DNA of 64,000 nucleotides from Paenibacillus caseinilyticus (GTDB lineage Bacteria; Bacillota; Bacilli; Paenibacillales; NBRC-103111), in the NCBI RefSeq assembly GCF_027533645.1, contig NZ_JAQAGY010000025.1, forward strand, positions 1 through 64,000, read 5' to 3'. The position numbers and the translations under genes were made by a program. Each line of letters opens with the position of its first letter. Within the stretch, counting starts at the first letter, position 1. This document shows positions 26,312-34,796 of this stretch, in pieces. The notes beneath the pieces are model-generated. The model did no database searches and was not told the DNA's origin. It saw nothing but the letters and a program-made list of their open reading frames with translations.

Positions 26312-26394
26312 AGAGGTGTGGGACAGGCTAAGCGTTTGCGAAGCTTAGGGTAAGACAATCAAGCTGTCTAGTATAGATAAGGAGAGTGCGTAGT

Positions 26395-27471
26395 ATGAGT
26401 CTTGGCCCGGAAAACAGCATTCGGATGTATATCGGTACCTACAGCGAGGAAGGGGCGGAGTCCCTGTTCCTGGTTACTTTGGACGGGGAGACCGGAGAAT
26501 TGAAGAGGCAGACGGGGTATGCCGAAGTGCAGAATCCATCGTTTGCGATCATAAATGAAGAGGGAGACCGGTTGTACTGCGTGAGCGAGATGGATATCGA
26601 AGGACGCGCCGGCGGCGGAGTGGCGGCCTACCGGATCGACCCGCTTACGGGAGAGGGTACCTTCATCGGCAGGCAGGACACCCAAGGAGCGTCGCCCTGC
26701 CATCTGGCGTTGACCCCGGACGGAAAGTGGCTGGTGACGGCCAATTATTCCAGCGGCAACGTATCGGTCCACGGCATCGGACCGGCAGGCGAATTGCTGG
26801 AGATGAAGGAAGGGCATCAGCACGAGGGAAGCAGCGTCAGCGAACGGCAGACCGGGCCGCATCCCCACTGCGTGGCAGTACGCGACGGGTTCGTCTATGT
26901 GCCGGATCTCGGCATGGACCGGATCGTCACGTACCGTCTGGCGGCAGAAGCGGGCGAGGGCGTCTTGATTCCGCATGGCGAAACCGCCGTTCACGCGGGA
27001 GCCGGTCCGCGGCATCTCGCCTTCCATCCGGCACTGCCTTATGCCTATGTAGTCCATGAGCTGGATTCGACCGTGACGGTGTTCGCCGCTTCCACAGCGG
27101 ACGGGAAGCTGGAGGAGATCGAGACGGTGTCCGCTCTGCCGCAGGAGTATGAGGGCGAGAGCTACGTGGCGGACGTGCATGTGCATCCTTCCGGACGGTA
27201 TCTCTACGTATCGAACCGCGGGCACGACAGCATCGCCGTCTTCGAGATCGACCAAGAGTCGGGACGGCTCCGCGCAGTTCAGCATCAATCTACACTCGGC
27301 AAGTTCCCGCGCAACTTTGCGGTAACCGCCGACGGCCGGTTCCTGCTCGCGGCGAACCAGAACTCGGACTCTATCGTGGTATTCCGGATCGAGGACGCGG
27401 GCGGGGCACTTCGCCCGGCGGGGCACGAGCTGGCTCTGCCGAAGCCGGTCTGCATCCGGTTCGTGCAATGA
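26395..27471 (+). CDS. Lactonase, 7-bladed beta-propeller (Pgl/YkgB type)
   Basis: 358 aa of repeated beta-propeller blades (YIGTYSEEGAESLFLV, NPSFAIINEEGDRLYCVSE, SPCHLALTPDGKWLVTANY, GPHPHCV, GAGPRHLAFHPALPYAYVV, RNFAVTADGRFLLAANQNSD), the pattern of cytosolic 6-phosphogluconolactonase. That enzyme hydrolyses 6-phosphogluconolactone in the pentose phosphate pathway. Start ATG 26395, 10 nt after AAGGAG (26379-26384); GTG at 26386 is too near. Other sugar lactones are possible substrates. Confidence 0.88.
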   Translation: MSLGPENSIRMYIGTYSEEGAESLFLVTLDGETGELKRQTGYAEVQNPSFAIINEEGDRLYCVSEMDIEGRAGGGVAAYRIDPLTGEGTFIGRQDTQGASPCHLALTPDGKWLVTANYSSGNVSVHGIGPAGELLEMKEGHQHEGSSVSERQTGPHPHCVAVRDGFVYVPDLGMDRIVTYRLAAEAGEGVLIPHGETAVHAGAGPRHLAFHPALPYAYVVHELDSTVTVFAASTADGKLEEIETVSALPQEYEGESYVADVHVHPSGRYLYVSNRGHDSIAVFEIDQESGRLRAVQHQSTLGKFPRNFAVTADGRFLLAANQNSDSIVVFRIEDAGGALRPAGHELALPKPVCIRFVQ

Positions 27472-27596
27472 ATGAGGTGCTCCTAAGATCAGCATCTGCC
27501 GCTCCTGTCGAGCAGGCTGCGCTTATTGTGACTTAAGGAATGAGGGATACGAGCTCTCGGAAGTAATCCTGTCGTTGTCTGCATAAAAGCCCATGG

Positions 27597-27642
27597 CCCT
27601 CCATATAATCTAGTATTCCTGAATACTAGATTATATGGAGGG
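27597..27642 (+). repeat. Perfect palindrome, 22-bp arms, over the deacetylase ribosome site
   Basis: Arms 27597-27618 and 27621-27642 are exactly complementary with a 2-nt centre. The right arm ends with GGAGGG, the ribosome binding site of the gene starting at 27651. The left arm contains TATAAT (27604-27609). No T run follows, so it is not a typical terminator. Confidence 0.95.
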
Positions 27643-27650
27643 ATCTTTAT

Positions 27651-29075
27651 ATGGCGGGCAGAAGGCAGGCGGCATTCATTGCAGTAACGAGGCAAGCTGC
27701 TATAACGACGGTAAGTATCATCCTGCTTCTGCTGCTGCTCTTCCCGGGGACGATACAGGCCAGGTCCTCGGCGGAGGGGGACGCCGTGTATGCCGCGCTG
27801 AAGTCCGGTCAAAGGATCGATGGCGGCCGAACGTTCGCCGCACCTTCGAAGCCTACGGTTTACCTGACGTTCGACGATGGTCCCAGCCGGCTGACGCCGA
27901 AGGTCCTCGATGTGCTGAAAGAGGAGTCCGTAGCGGCGACCTTCTTCGTCTTGGGAGAACAGGTTGAGGCTCGGCCCGAGGTGGCCAAGCGGATCGCGGA
28001 CGAAGGCCATGCACTCGGCAACCACAGCTATAATCATGTGTACCGCCAGCTCTATGGGAACTTCCAAGCCTTCTGGGATCAGGTGCAGCAAACGGAGCGG
28101 ATCGTAAAAGAAGCAGCCGGCGTCCGTCCCCGGCTCGTTCGGGCTCCGGGAGGCACGCACGGGAATTTTGATGCCTTCTATTTCTACTATCTGGAGCAGG
28201 CCGGCTACCAGGTGTATGACTGGACCATCGACAGCTCGGATGCCCGCAAGAAGGGCATCAAGGCTGATGAGATATATGAGATCGTGAGCCGGGGGCCGTT
28301 CCCTCAGGAAGCCGTCGTGCTGATGCATGACAGCGCGGGCCACGAAGAAACGCTGAAAGCGCTGCCGAGGATCATACGGCTGTTCAAGGAAAAAGGGTAT
28401 GCGTTCGCCCCGCTGACGCCGCAGGTCAAGCCGGTCCAGTTCTCGCTGGGCACGCCAGGATGGGGACGCAGCGTCACCGCCGAGAGCCATGCGGCACAGC
28501 TGGAGGAAGCGCAGGGACACCTCTACGTATGGCAGAACGAACCCGGCGGGACGGCGCCCCAGATCATGCCTGCGCCTCAGGCCATTCTGGCTTCCAGTGC
28601 GATGACGCTGGAGCCGGCGGGTCCGGACCGGCTGGAGATCGTGCTCGGTTCTAACCGCCTGACACTGGCCAAGGAGGCGTTCCATGCCCGTGAAGGCACC
28701 TATACGGTACCGCTGCGGAATCTCGTCGAAACGATGGGGGGCGAGGTGCTGTGGGATGGAGGGCGGCACATTGCGACCGCCCGCTACGGCGGGTATGCCG
28801 CCCAGTACGATTTTGCCCGGCTGGAGCTGAGGCTGTACCGCCCCGGCGAGGAGACCCGGACGTATCCGCTGCCTGACATGGCGCTGCGGGACGGAACCGT
28901 CACCGTCCCTTTGGAGCGGACGCTGAAGATGCTCGGCAGCCGGGTGACCGCCTCCGATACGGGAGTCTTGGCCGGGGGAGGGGGGACTGCCGAGGTCAGT
29001 GCGGTGCTCTACGGCAATTGGTGGCACCTGACGGTGGAACCCGTGGCTCTATTGAATCCGCGTCGCGCCGTCTAA
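27651..29075 (+). CDS. Secreted polysaccharide deacetylase with copper-amine-oxidase-like domain
   Basis: 474 aa. N-terminal membrane helix/signal (about residues 15-37). The NodB domain follows with TFDDGPS (catalytic and metal Asp), metal-binding H-S-x2-H in NHSYNH, RAPGGTHG and VLMHDS. The C-terminal part (about 340-470) has YTVPLRNLVETMGGEVLWD, the copper-amine-oxidase N-domain motif common in Paenibacillus surface proteins. Likely removes acetyl groups from peptidoglycan or another glycan outside the cell. Its ribosome site GGAGGG (8 nt before ATG) lies in the right arm of a perfect palindrome, so RNA folding could limit translation. Confidence 0.9.
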   Translation: MAGRRQAAFIAVTRQAAITTVSIILLLLLLFPGTIQARSSAEGDAVYAALKSGQRIDGGRTFAAPSKPTVYLTFDDGPSRLTPKVLDVLKEESVAATFFVLGEQVEARPEVAKRIADEGHALGNHSYNHVYRQLYGNFQAFWDQVQQTERIVKEAAGVRPRLVRAPGGTHGNFDAFYFYYLEQAGYQVYDWTIDSSDARKKGIKADEIYEIVSRGPFPQEAVVLMHDSAGHEETLKALPRIIRLFKEKGYAFAPLTPQVKPVQFSLGTPGWGRSVTAESHAAQLEEAQGHLYVWQNEPGGTAPQIMPAPQAILASSAMTLEPAGPDRLEIVLGSNRLTLAKEAFHAREGTYTVPLRNLVETMGGEVLWDGGRHIATARYGGYAAQYDFARLELRLYRPGEETRTYPLPDMALRDGTVTVPLERTLKMLGSRVTASDTGVLAGGGGTAEVSAVLYGNWWHLTVEPVALLNPRRAV

Positions 29076-29172
29076 ACTCTCTCAAAAGGGTCATACTGGA
29101 AAGCATAGACTGCGAGATTCAGGAGGAGTCCGTCTCCCCTCTTCCGCAGAAAAGCTAGGAGGTTTCCAGACC

Positions 29173-30147
29173 ATGACTCACGCTCCCTTTGCCCCGGATT
29201 CGCCGCAAGCCCTGCTGGAGAAGATCGTATACCAGGTCGAGAAAGTCATCGTCGGCAAACGAGACGCGGTGGAGAAGCTGATGACCGCGCTGCTCTGCGG
29301 CGGCCATGTTCTTCTCGAAGATGTGCCCGGGGTAGGCAAAACGATGCTGGTCCGCGCACTGGCCCGCGCCATGGACGGCAGCTTCAAGCGGATCCAGTGC
29401 ACACCGGATCTGCTGCCCTCGGACCTGACGGGCGTATCCGTCTACAATCAGCGTACGTCGGATTTCGAATTCCGGCCGGGCCCGCTGTTCGCGAACATTG
29501 TGCTGGCCGATGAGCTCAACCGGACATCGCCCCGCACGCAGGCCGCACTGCTCGAAGCGATGGAAGAGAGGCGGATCACCGTCGACGGCACAACTTATCC
29601 GCTGCCGGAACCGTTCTTTATTCTAGCTACGCAGAATCCGCTGGATTTCGAAGGAACATATCCTCTCCCCGAAGCGCAGCTCGACCGGTTCCTGCTGAAG
29701 CTGAAGCTCGGGTACCCGGAGCCCCGCGAGGAGATGGAGATGCTGGGCCGGATGGAGGAGGCTCATCCGCTCGCAGCTGTCCGGACGGTTGTGCTGCAGG
29801 AAGAGTTCGCCAGGCTGCAAAAAGAAGTACGCACGGTCCATGTCGACGAAACGATCCGGCAGTACATTGTCGGACTCACGGCCGCTACCCGGCATCATCC
29901 GGACGTGGCCCTGGGGGCGAGTCCCCGAGCTTCGATCGCCTTGATGCGGGCCTCGCAGGCCCACGCGTTCCAGCACGGGCGGGGGTATGTCATCCCCGAT
30001 GACGTCAAGGAGCTCGCCGTACCCGTTCTGGCGCACCGGCTGATGATGGCGCCGGGAGCCAGTGTGGCGGGGCGTACGGCCGAAGGCGTGGTCGCAGCGG
30101 TTGCGGGCTCATCCGCGGTGCCGGTCCGCCGGCCTGCGGCCGGTTAG
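29173..30147 (+). CDS. MoxR-type AAA+ ATPase
   Basis: 324 aa. Walker A EDVPGVGKT, Walker B IVLADELNRTSPR, sensor 1 LATQNP, an arginine-rich region after EAQLDRFL, and the C-terminal lid. MoxR proteins act as chaperone-like ATPases, often with DUF58 and VWA or transglutaminase partners. Here it is first in a three-gene run with DUF58 (14-nt gap) and a transglutaminase, the usual arrangement. Good AGGAGG site. Confidence 0.94.
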   Translation: MTHAPFAPDSPQALLEKIVYQVEKVIVGKRDAVEKLMTALLCGGHVLLEDVPGVGKTMLVRALARAMDGSFKRIQCTPDLLPSDLTGVSVYNQRTSDFEFRPGPLFANIVLADELNRTSPRTQAALLEAMEERRITVDGTTYPLPEPFFILATQNPLDFEGTYPLPEAQLDRFLLKLKLGYPEPREEMEMLGRMEEAHPLAAVRTVVLQEEFARLQKEVRTVHVDETIRQYIVGLTAATRHHPDVALGASPRASIALMRASQAHAFQHGRGYVIPDDVKELAVPVLAHRLMMAPGASVAGRTAEGVVAAVAGSSAVPVRRPAAG

Positions 30148-30161
30148 CGGGGGAGAAGCCG

Positions 30162-31616
30162 ATGCGTAATGCTCTTCTCATCCTCGGATGGCTGGCGGCT
30201 GCCGGCTGGTCTGCCGTATGGGCTTTCTTGTGGGGAGGCCGGACGGCCTGGTTCACGCTGTATGCGCTGGGGTTTCTTGTGGTGTATGGGGGTGTGCTGC
30301 TGTGGTCGGTGCGGCAGGGCGTAAGGATAGAGCCGGTGCGCAGAGGCGGAGGCGATCCCGAGGCCGGAGTCCTGGATCGGACTGCAGAGCATGGGGAAGC
30401 CGCGGAGCTGTGGTACAAGGTGATTCCGGCTGCCGGCTGGGCGCCGGGAAGTTGGGTGCTTCTGGAAGAAATCTGGGTGCACCAGGGGACTCGGGAACGG
30501 CTCTCGCTCCGGATGGCAGGCCCCCTGCTTCGTACCGGAGCGGAGCTTCATGGCGTTCTGCCCCCGCTGCAAAGGGGCTGTTACGAGCTGGAGGCCCAGG
30601 AAGTACGGATCAGCGACGTCTTCGGGCTGCTGCAGGTGCGCATGCCAAGCAGACTGGCCGCTGCGCAGCTGAATCCGGTGGAGGGTCATACGGGCAAGGG
30701 AAGAGCAAGTGACTCTCTTGCAAGCTTACCGCGAGGGAAGTCCGGGACCGCCGGAAGGGGCGGGGCTGGTCAGGCCGGGAAGCTGGACGGCAGGAGAGAG
30801 CCTGCCGCTGCCCCAGGTCTTGAAGCTTCCCGCGGACAGCTGTGGGTTCTGCCCCGGTGCCTGGACGGCGCATCCGGGCACGCCGGAGGCCTGGGGACGG
30901 CCCGGCCGGTGCAGAGGCCCGCATGGGCTGCCGCCGAGGTGCCGCAGCTCAGCGGCACCCGGCCTTATGCGCCGGGGGATCCGCTCCGCCGGATCCATTG
31001 GCGCAGCAGCGCGCGCACGGGCGACCTGCGCGCGAAGGAGCTGGAGCCGCCCGGACCGGCCCGGCAGCTCGTGCTCTTGGACGCGGCCGGAGCCGGGGGG
31101 AGCCAAGGGGCCGCCCTGTGGGCGGATCCTTGGCTCACGGCGGCGGCGGAGGCCGCGGCCGCGCTCGTGCGGCGCAGCCTCGCCGAAGGACGGCGCGTGC
31201 GCCTCGCGGCGAGCGACGCGCACGGCAGCGCCGCAGAGGCGCAGGGCAGCGCCCGCCTGGCGGAGCTGCTGCGGCTGCTGGCGGCGGTGCCGCGCGGAGG
31301 CGCAGCAGCCGACGTCAGCAGCGGAGGCTTCGCCGCGTTCGTGCTGCGCGAGGCCCGTTCGGCCGCAGGCGGTGCGCTCACGCTTGTCACGGCGCGCGCC
31401 GATGCAGGGCTGCCGGAAGCGCTGCGCCGGCTGCCGAGGGGCTCTGCCCGCGTCGTGTTCGTGCACGGCCCGGAGGGCGTGCCGGAGGCCGTGCACGCAT
31501 GGAAGCGGCAGCTCGAAGCGCTCGGCTGCCCTGTAACGCTGCAGCCGGCAGGAACGGTGGCTGCAGCTCGGCTGGCTGCGGAAGGAGGTGCCCGCGATGC
31601 CGTATGGGGTACCTAA
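30162..31616 (+). CDS. DUF58 domain membrane protein
   Basis: 484 aa. Two N-terminal membrane helices (within residues 1-50), a beta-rich middle part, and the DUF58 signature RPYAPGDPLRRIHWRSSARTG near residues 270-290. The middle insert (about 175-255) is Gly/Ala/Arg-rich with very high GC, and the C-terminal half is Ala/Arg-rich. Partner of MoxR. It overlaps the transglutaminase gene by 20 nt. Molecular function unknown; family members are thought to be handled by MoxR ATPases. Confidence 0.9.
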   Translation: MRNALLILGWLAAAGWSAVWAFLWGGRTAWFTLYALGFLVVYGGVLLWSVRQGVRIEPVRRGGGDPEAGVLDRTAEHGEAAELWYKVIPAAGWAPGSWVLLEEIWVHQGTRERLSLRMAGPLLRTGAELHGVLPPLQRGCYELEAQEVRISDVFGLLQVRMPSRLAAAQLNPVEGHTGKGRASDSLASLPRGKSGTAGRGGAGQAGKLDGRREPAAAPGLEASRGQLWVLPRCLDGASGHAGGLGTARPVQRPAWAAAEVPQLSGTRPYAPGDPLRRIHWRSSARTGDLRAKELEPPGPARQLVLLDAAGAGGSQGAALWADPWLTAAAEAAAALVRRSLAEGRRVRLAASDAHGSAAEAQGSARLAELLRLLAAVPRGGAAADVSSGGFAAFVLREARSAAGGALTLVTARADAGLPEALRRLPRGSARVVFVHGPEGVPEAVHAWKRQLEALGCPVTLQPAGTVAAARLAAEGGARDAVWGT

Positions 31617-33954
31617 ATCTTCTATCCGACCGGCTTCCATCCAGCCGGCTGCCGCTGTCGTACCGGCTCCTTCGCTGCTCGGTTGGGGTTCGGATGCCGG
31701 CCTGACGCTGCTCCTGTTCCTGCTCATCGTGGAGTGGCTCTATCCGCTGCGCCTCTTGGTCTATGTGACGGAAGTGTATGCGATCGGTCCCTTCGTACTG
31801 ACGTTCGGCCTGCTGCTACTGGCCGATACGTTCCGGCTGCCCGGCTGGGCGGTGTGGCCCGTGAAGGCGGGCTGGATCATCCTGGTGACGGCCTGGCTGC
31901 ACGCCGGCGGCGTACTGCCTTCCGCAGAGTGGTGGAACCAATGGGGGCAAGAGCTGCTCGGTGACGCGCAGGAAGGACTGCGGGGGGAACTGGCCGGCTG
32001 GGCGCCTGCTACGCGGACCCTGCTGTTCCTGTCAGGCTGGGCTTTCTTCCTCTCCGTAGTCGAGTCGTTCGTCCTCGAACGCAAGGGAATGCTCTGGTTC
32101 GGCGGCCTGACGTTGTTCTATCTCGGAGCGATCGAATGGATCTTCGGAGTCGATATGGGATACGCCGCACTACGGAGTGCCTTATGGATTCTGCTACTGC
32201 AGTGCTGTCAGCAGGGAGGGCGCTGGAATCGCTGGCGCAGTGGAGTGCGGGAGGGCAGCCCGCCTCACGGGCCGCAGGGAAGAGACCGGAGCCGGGCTCC
32301 GCTGACGGCCGGGATGCTGCTGGCCGCAGGCTGCCTGCTCAGCGGCTGGCTGGGCACGATGCTGCATCCGGGCGCGGTGCGCCCGCCGGATTGGTCGGCG
32401 GCGATCCGGGCGCTGGAGCAGGGATTCCACGGAGTCTCTTGGAGCGGCGCAGACCGGGGGACGGGAGCGGCACAGACCGGCTACGGTACGGACGATACGA
32501 AGCTTGGTCACCCGCTGACCCCGGACAACACCCCGGCGTTCCTCGCCGTAACGCCCCGGCTGACGTATTGGCGCGGGGAAGCGAAGAGTGTCTATACGGG
32601 GCAGGGCTGGACCGAGCCGGGCAGTGAACTGACACAGGATCTCTCCTCCGTCGAAGGGGGAACGGGTACTCTGCGGCAGCAGGTGACGATTCAGGCGCGG
32701 AGCTTGAACCGCCAGTTCTTCGCGGGGGGCACTGTGACCGGCGTTACAGAGCTCAGAGCGGAGAGCGGCCATCCTATCCCTTCTTCTTGGGTATGGAAGG
32801 AGAAGGGGGCGGACCGCTTCACTCTACCGGTGCTGAGCGATCCTATGCTCGCCTATACGGTCGAATCGCGCCTTCCCTCCGAGGGAGAGGCTGCGCTTCA
32901 ATCCCTTCCGGCTTCGTATCCGGAGGACATTCTCAGGCGCTACCTGCAGCTTCCGGCTGAACTGCCGGACCGGGTCCGCCGGCTGGCCTCCGACCTTACC
33001 TCCGGAGCAGGGTCGCCCTACGCCAAGGTCAAGGCCGTGGAGGAATTCCTTCAAGGTCCGTATGTCTACAGCCTGAAAGACACCAGGGTCGCAGCGGGCG
33101 GGGAAGATCTGGTTGACCGCTTTCTATTCGAGCACAAGGCCGGGTACTGCGACCACTTCTCCTCTTCTATGACGGTTCTTCTCCGGGCAGCCGGCGTTCC
33201 TGCCCGGTGGGTCAAAGGCTTCACTCCCGGCGAGGTCATTGCGGCCTCCGCGGATGCCGGAGGCAAGCCTAGCTATACGGTTCAGGTGCGCCAGCGGGAC
33301 GCCCATTCCTGGGTGGAGGTGTACTTCCCGCAGCTCGGCTGGGTTCCTTTCGACCCGACCCCACCGCTCGGCTGGGCTTCGGATGAACCGAAGGGAACGG
33401 AGGCTGCCGCTCCGGCCGCGGCAGCCTCCGCCTCCCGCGAGGCGTCCCTCTGGGCACGGTCCGCAGCTTGGCTGGCTTCCGGTTGGAGCACTGCGGCGCA
33501 GGGCGCCCCAGCCGCACTGGCCGCGCTCGTGCAGGCCGCTGCGCCCGCGCTCTCGCGTCTGCAGGCCTCGGAGGCCCTGCCGGCCGCCGGCGCTGCGGCG
33601 TTGGCAGCCCTGGCGGCTTACGCCGCTTGGCGGCTGCGCCGCAGCTGGCCGCCCGCTCCGCCGGGCTTCGGCCTGCTGCCCGGCCTGCGCCGGGCGGTGC
33701 GCCTCGCCTTCGCGGAGCGGCTGTGGCGCCGCTTGCAGCGGGCCTACGGCCGGGCTGCGCCGACGCAGACGCTGCGCGAGTACGCCGCCTCCCGGCGCTG
33801 TGCCGGCGCAGCCCAGCAGGCCGCGCTGCTGCAGCTGGCGCAGCTGCTCGAGGCGCTGCGCTACGCCGACCCGCGGGCGCCGGAAGCGCGCGTGACGCGC
33901 CGTACCCTGGCGGATGCTTGGCGGCACGTAAGGCGGAGCCGCCGCCCGCTGTAG
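31597..33954 (+). CDS. Transglutaminase-like membrane protein (TgpA type)
   Basis: 785 aa. About six N-terminal membrane helices (roughly residues 28-260), a large outside domain with the transglutaminase-like triad C518 (GYCDHFSS), H570 (DAHSWVEV) and D586 (PFDPTPP), then a C-terminal membrane helix and a GC-rich DUF4129-like tail. Start ATG 31597, 8 nt after GGAAGGAGG; the GTG at 31588 overlaps that site. Third gene of the MoxR-DUF58 unit. The fold may act as protease or transglutaminase on the cell envelope; activity unproven. Confidence 0.9.
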   Translation: MPYGVPKSSIRPASIQPAAAVVPAPSLLGWGSDAGLTLLLFLLIVEWLYPLRLLVYVTEVYAIGPFVLTFGLLLLADTFRLPGWAVWPVKAGWIILVTAWLHAGGVLPSAEWWNQWGQELLGDAQEGLRGELAGWAPATRTLLFLSGWAFFLSVVESFVLERKGMLWFGGLTLFYLGAIEWIFGVDMGYAALRSALWILLLQCCQQGGRWNRWRSGVREGSPPHGPQGRDRSRAPLTAGMLLAAGCLLSGWLGTMLHPGAVRPPDWSAAIRALEQGFHGVSWSGADRGTGAAQTGYGTDDTKLGHPLTPDNTPAFLAVTPRLTYWRGEAKSVYTGQGWTEPGSELTQDLSSVEGGTGTLRQQVTIQARSLNRQFFAGGTVTGVTELRAESGHPIPSSWVWKEKGADRFTLPVLSDPMLAYTVESRLPSEGEAALQSLPASYPEDILRRYLQLPAELPDRVRRLASDLTSGAGSPYAKVKAVEEFLQGPYVYSLKDTRVAAGGEDLVDRFLFEHKAGYCDHFSSSMTVLLRAAGVPARWVKGFTPGEVIAASADAGGKPSYTVQVRQRDAHSWVEVYFPQLGWVPFDPTPPLGWASDEPKGTEAAAPAAAASASREASLWARSAAWLASGWSTAAQGAPAALAALVQAAAPALSRLQASEALPAAGAAALAALAAYAAWRLRRSWPPAPPGFGLLPGLRRAVRLAFAERLWRRLQRAYGRAAPTQTLREYAASRRCAGAAQQAALLQLAQLLEALRYADPRAPEARVTRRTLADAWRHVRRSRRPL

Positions 33955-33973
33955 CGCCCTCTCTGTTACGAGC

Positions 33974-34012
33974 ATAGGCCCGGATCCGCCGATGGTGCGG
34001 AGCCGGGCCTAT
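33974..34012. terminator. Bidirectional terminator between convergent genes
   Basis: 10-bp stem (33974-33983 with 34003-34012) containing an inner CCGC/GCGG stem, in the 72-nt gap between the + transglutaminase gene and the - small gene. Little T tract, so efficiency is uncertain. Confidence 0.7.
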
Positions 34013-34026
34013 CATCCTTTCGGGCA

Positions 34027-34290
34027 CTACGATTTCTCGTCTTGCCTAGGCCTCTCCGCCGGCTGTTCCGCCACGCGCTCCTGCAGCAACGGTTTTTCTT
34101 CCGCCTGGCTCTGCTCCCATTCTTCCAATACCCTGGCATTATGCGCCCTCAGGTCGGAGCGAAGACTGTCACGGGGACCGGTCTCCATACGCCGCAGGCG
34201 GCGGGAGATCGATTCCAGCCGGAAGATCACATACAGCGGAAACACCGTCCAAAGCAGCAGCATGAACCATCCGAAAGGTGAAATGAACAA
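34027..34290 (-). CDS. Small membrane protein, unknown function
   Basis: 87 aa. Start TTG at 34290 with a strong AAAAGGAGGAG six nt before it; the frame is open to 34392 but the extension has no ribosome site. One N-terminal membrane helix (FGWFMLLLWTVFPLYVIF), then a basic stretch (RLESISRRLRRMETG) and a Glu/Gln-rich tail, possibly a short coiled coil. Predicted inside tail by the positive residues after the helix. I recognise no family. Confidence 0.7.
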   Translation of the reverse strand: MFISPFGWFMLLLWTVFPLYVIFRLESISRRLRRMETGPRDSLRSDLRAHNARVLEEWEQSQAEEKPLLQERVAEQPAERPRQDEKS

Positions 34291-34456
34291 GCTTATCTCC
34301 TCCTTTTGACAGCATGATGTATGAAAAGTACTCTTGCTATCTATATACTTTACCATTGGATGGGGGATTTTGGCATTTTTGTATAGTTCCAAAGCAGGTC
34401 CACAGACAATATAGCCTTATGCAGCGTTCAGACAGGCGGTGCCATCAGACGAAGGG

Positions 34457-34490
34457 ACGTTTCAAGTCACGCTACCGTGACTTGAAACGT
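34457..34490 (+). repeat. Perfect hairpin, 15-bp arms
   Basis: Arms 34457-34471 and 34476-34490, loop CTAC, no T tract on either side, so not a simple terminator. It lies in a 506-nt gene-free gap (34291-34796). Confidence 0.9.
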
Positions 34491-34647
34491 TCGAACGGAG
34501 ATCATGGGGCTGACGCCTTACCGTAAGCTTATGCCGTCCCGCGGCCCTGTCCCTTATCAGTGAATCTACCGGAATGGTGGGGAATACATTCCTGAAATTC
34601 CCACGGTTTATTCGCGCCGCTTCGTCCTTATTGCCGTAACCGCTAAC

Positions 34648-34678
34648 AACCCGCCGTCTGCGCGCAGCGGGCTTTTTG
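34648..34678 (+). terminator. Orphan terminator-like hairpin before guaA
   Basis: CCCGC (34650-34654) pairs with GCGGG (34667-34671), followed by CTTTTT. It stands upstream of the guaA promoter and ends no recognised gene. Confidence 0.6.
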
Positions 34679-34728
34679 GTTAGCGCTCTTTGCCGCCTAT
34701 GCCCCCTTTCTCCAAATCTCGACAGGCA

Positions 34729-34757
34729 TTGCCCTTTGCCCGGGAGACGCTTATAAT
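34729..34757 (+). promoter_or_regulatory. guaA promoter
   Basis: TTGCCC (34729-34734), 17 nt, TATAAT (34752-34757). A short leader of about 33 nt to the ATG follows. Confidence 0.75.
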
Positions 34758-34796
34758 AAGGGCTATTAAAAAAAGAGGCGGAGGAACAAACAGAAC

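Larger units (their letters stand above)
34410..34678 (+). ncRNA. Possible small structured RNA upstream of guaA
   Basis: The gap contains the 15-bp hairpin (34457-34490), a second imperfect hairpin (GTGGGGAAT... / ...ATTCCCAC, about 34575-34602) and a terminator-like stem with T5 (34650-34677), while no + gene precedes it after the transglutaminase terminator. A weak TTCCAA-N17-TATAGC pair (about 34386-34414) could start it. No known RNA family recognised; low confidence. Confidence 0.3.

Noticed and set aside
26329..26348. CTAAGC/GCTTAG hairpin after the dehydrogenase gene
   Set aside because: Only 6 bp with no T tract; too weak to call a terminator.
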